Assembly: GCA_964247055.1 (NCBI GenBank)
Contig: OZ176054.1
Location: forward strand, 7,502,001 to 7,566,000
Direction: 5' to 3'
DNA length: 64,000 nt
Source of the DNA: Paragordius varius
Taxonomy: Eukaryota > Nematomorpha
The notes beneath the pieces were generated by a model that ran no database searches, was not told the origin of the DNA, and saw nothing but the letters and a program-made list of their open reading frames with translations. This document shows, one piece after another, positions 61,201 to 64,000 of the stretch. The position numbers and the translations under genes were made by a program. Position 1 is the stretch's first letter. Each line of letters starts with the position of its first letter.

Positions 61201-64000
61201 ATAAAAAGTAATGGTTGAATGTTGTACATACCCATACTTTCATGGTTAATATAATTGATTGTTAAAAAGTAATGGTTGAATGTTGTACATACTCACACTA
61301 TCATGGTTAATATAATTGATTGTTAAAAAGTAATGGTTGAATGTTGTACATACCTACACTTTCATGGTTAATATAATTGATTGTAAAAAAGTAATGGTTG
61401 AATGTTGTACATACCCATACTTTCATGGTTAATATAATTGATTGATAAAAAGTAATGGTTGAATGTTGTACATACCCATACTTTCATGGTTAATATAATT
61501 GATTGTTAAAAAGTAATGGTTGAATGTTGTACATACTCACACTATCATGGTTAATATAATTGATTGTTAAAAAGTAATGGTTGAATGTTGTACATACTCA
61601 CACTATCATGGTTAATATAATTGATTGTTAAAGACTTATGAATGAATGTTGTACATACTCACACTATCATGGTTAATATAATTTAATTGTTAAAGACTTA
61701 TGAATGAATGTTGTACATACTCACACTATCATGGTTAATATAATTTAATTGTTAAAAAGTAATGGTTGAATGTTGTACATACCCACACTTTAATTGTTAA
61801 TATAATTGATTGTTAAAAACTTATGGATGAATGTTGTACATACTCACACTATCATGGTTAATATAATTGATTGTTAAAAAGTAATGGTTGAATGTTGTAC
61901 ATACCCATACTTTCATGGTTAATATAATTGATTGTTAAAAAGTAATGGTTGAATGTTGTACATACCCATACTTTCATGGTTAATATAATTGATTGTTAAA
62001 AAGTAATGGTTGAATGTTGTACATACTCACACTATCATGGTTAATATAATTGATTGTTAAAAAGTAATGGTTGAATGTTGTACATACTCACACTATCATG
62101 GTTATTATAATTGATTGCTAAAAAGTAATGGTTGAATGTTGTACATACCCATACTTTCATGGTTAATATAATTGATTGCTAAAAAGTAATGGTTGAATGT
62201 TGTACATACCCATACTTTCATGATTAATATAATTGATTGTAAAAAAGTAATGGTTGAATGTTGTACATACCTACACTTTCATGGTTAATATAATTGATTG
62301 TAAAAAAGTAATGGTTGAATGTTGTACATACCCATACTTTCATGGTTAATATAATTGATTGTAAAAAAGTAATGGTTGAATGTTGTACATACCCATACTT
62401 TCATGGTTAATATAATTGATTGTTAAAAAGTAATGGTTGAATGTTGTACATACCCATACTTTCATGGTTAATATAATTGATTGTTAAAAAGTAATGGTTG
62501 AATGTTGTACATACTCACACTATCATGGTTAATATAATTGATTGTTAAAGACTTATGAATGAATGTTGTACATACTCACACTATCATGGTTAATATAATT
62601 TAATTGTTAAAGACTTATGAATGAATGTTGTACATACTCACACTATCATGGTTAATATAATTTAATTGTTAAAAAGTAATGGTTGAATGTTGTACATACC
62701 CACACTTTAATTGTTAATATAATTGATTGTTAAAAACTTATGGATGAATGTTGTACATACTCACACTATCATGGTTAATATAATTGATTGTTAAAAAGTA
62801 ATGGTTGAATGTTGTACATACCCATACTTTCATGGTTAATATAATTGATTGATAAAAAGTAATGGTTGAATGTTGTACATACCCATACTTTCATGGTTAA
62901 TATAATTGATTGTTAAAAAGTAATGGTTGAATGTTGTACATACTCACACTATCATGGTTAATATAATTGATTGTTAAAAAGTAATGGTTGAATGTTGTAC
63001 ATACTCACACTATCATGGTTATTATAATTGATTGTTAAAAAGTAATGGTTGAATGTTGTACATAGCCACACTATCATGCTTAATATAATTGATTGTTAAA
63101 AAGTAATGGTTGAATGTTGTACATAGCCACACTATCATGCTTAATATAATTGATTGTTAAAAAGTAATGGTTGAATGTTGTACTTACCCACACTATCATG
63201 GTTAATATAATTGATTGATAAAAAGTAATGGTTGAATGTTGTACATAGCCACACTATCATGCTTAATATAATTGATTGTTAAAAAGTAATGGTTGAATGT
63301 TGTACATACCCATACTTTCATGGTTAATATAATTGATTGTTAAAAAGTAATGGTTGAATGTTGTACATACCCACACTTTCATGGTTAATATAATTGATTG
63401 CTAAAAAGTAATGGTTGAATGTTGTACATACCCATACTTTCATGGTTAATATAATTGATTGTAAAAAAGTAATGGTTGAATGTTGTACATACCCATACTT
63501 TCATGGTTAATATAATTGATTGTAAAAAAGTAATGGTTGAATGTTGTACATACCCACACTTTCATGGTTAATATAATTGATTGATAAAAAGTAATGGTTG
63601 AATGTTGTACATACCCATACTTTCATGGTTAATATAATTGATTGTTAAAAAGTAATGGTTGAATGTTGTACATACCCACACTTTCATGGTTAATATAATT
63701 GATTGCTAAAAAGTAATGGTTGAATGTTGTACATACCCATACTTTCATGGTTAATATAATTGATTGTAAAAAAGTAATGGTTGAATGTTGTACATACCTA
63801 CACTTTCATGATTAATATAATTGATTGTAAAAAAGTAATGGTTGAATGTTGTACATACCTACACTTTCATGGTTAATATAATTGATTGTTAAAAAGTAAT
63901 GGTTGAATGTTGTACATACCCATACTTTCATGGTTAATATAATTGATTGTAAAAAAGTAATGGTTGAATGTTGTACATACCTACACTTTCATGGTTAATA
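58205..64000 (+). repeat. 61-bp satellite array, about 95 monomers, running off the window
   Basis: Consensus parts in order: TGGTTAATATAATTGATTGT, TAAAAAGTAATGGTTGAATG, TTGTACATACCCATACTTTC, A. Monomers at 58.2-59.9 kb are more variable (62-bp forms with TTTGATTG, and deletions). From about 59.9 kb they are nearly uniform, with recurring variants (TACTCACACTATCA, TAGCCACACTATCATGC, AAAGACTTATGAATGAATG). Open frames within it (for example 59041-59337 and 59410-59700, minus) arise from the repeat and are not genes. No associated coding sequence. Confidence 0.95.

Noticed and set aside
58205-64000. CRISPR-like regular repeat
   Set aside because: The 61-bp units are contiguous with no unique spacers, in a eukaryotic context. 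It is a satellite.

Overview
The window looks like nuclear DNA of an AT-rich animal genome. The genes carry spliceosomal introns with GT-AG ends and use the standard genetic code. The gene set (Xaa-Pro aminopeptidases, ARPC1, a meteorin-family secreted protein, ATAD1/Msp1, a METTL2-type tRNA methyltransferase) is animal or opisthokont, and the meteorin-like gene argues for Metazoa. Two intron classes occur together: ordinary introns of about 60-2100 nt, and micro-introns of 21-39 nt that must be removed for conserved protein frames to continue. Very short introns are known in dicyemid mesozoans, and compact AT-rich genomes in myxozoans. I cannot choose between such parasitic lineages from this window.

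Layout. (1) 122-5877 (+): 3' part of an Xaa-Pro aminopeptidase paralog with intact frames but most catalytic residues changed. (2) 6453-10107 (-): complete ARPC1. (3) 10.2-19.4 kb: repeat-rich, with MITEs, diverged dispersed repeats and a truncated 5S rRNA gene. (4) 19577-20987 (+): meteorin-like secreted protein with a TATA box and initiator. (5) 21-31 kb: dispersed and palindromic repeats, a tRNA-Glu-like element, a Tc1/IS630-like relic and two orphan exons. (6) 31620-39354 (+): second Xaa-Pro aminopeptidase, catalytically complete. (7) 39622-42578 (-): ATAD1/Msp1, head-to-head with 42621-45337 (+): METTL2-like, only 42 bp between start codons. (8) 45.3-53.8 kb (-): exons of an unrecognised secretory gene, interrupted by a mariner relic, a hAT relic and a nested foldback element. 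(9) 54-58 kb: MITEs and a hAT element with a perfect 8-bp target duplication. (10) 58.2-64 kb and beyond: a 61-bp satellite with internal higher-order duplications.

The genes do not form a pathway. They are housekeeping genes (actin nucleation, tail-anchored protein extraction, tRNA modification, peptide trimming) and two secretory genes in transposon-rich DNA. The most notable observations are the micro-introns, the aminopeptidase pseudoenzyme paired with an active paralog, the compact bidirectional ATAD1/METTL2 locus, and foldback elements whose arms are built of 21-bp tandem repeats. I saw no retrovirus-like, LTR or Polinton element.
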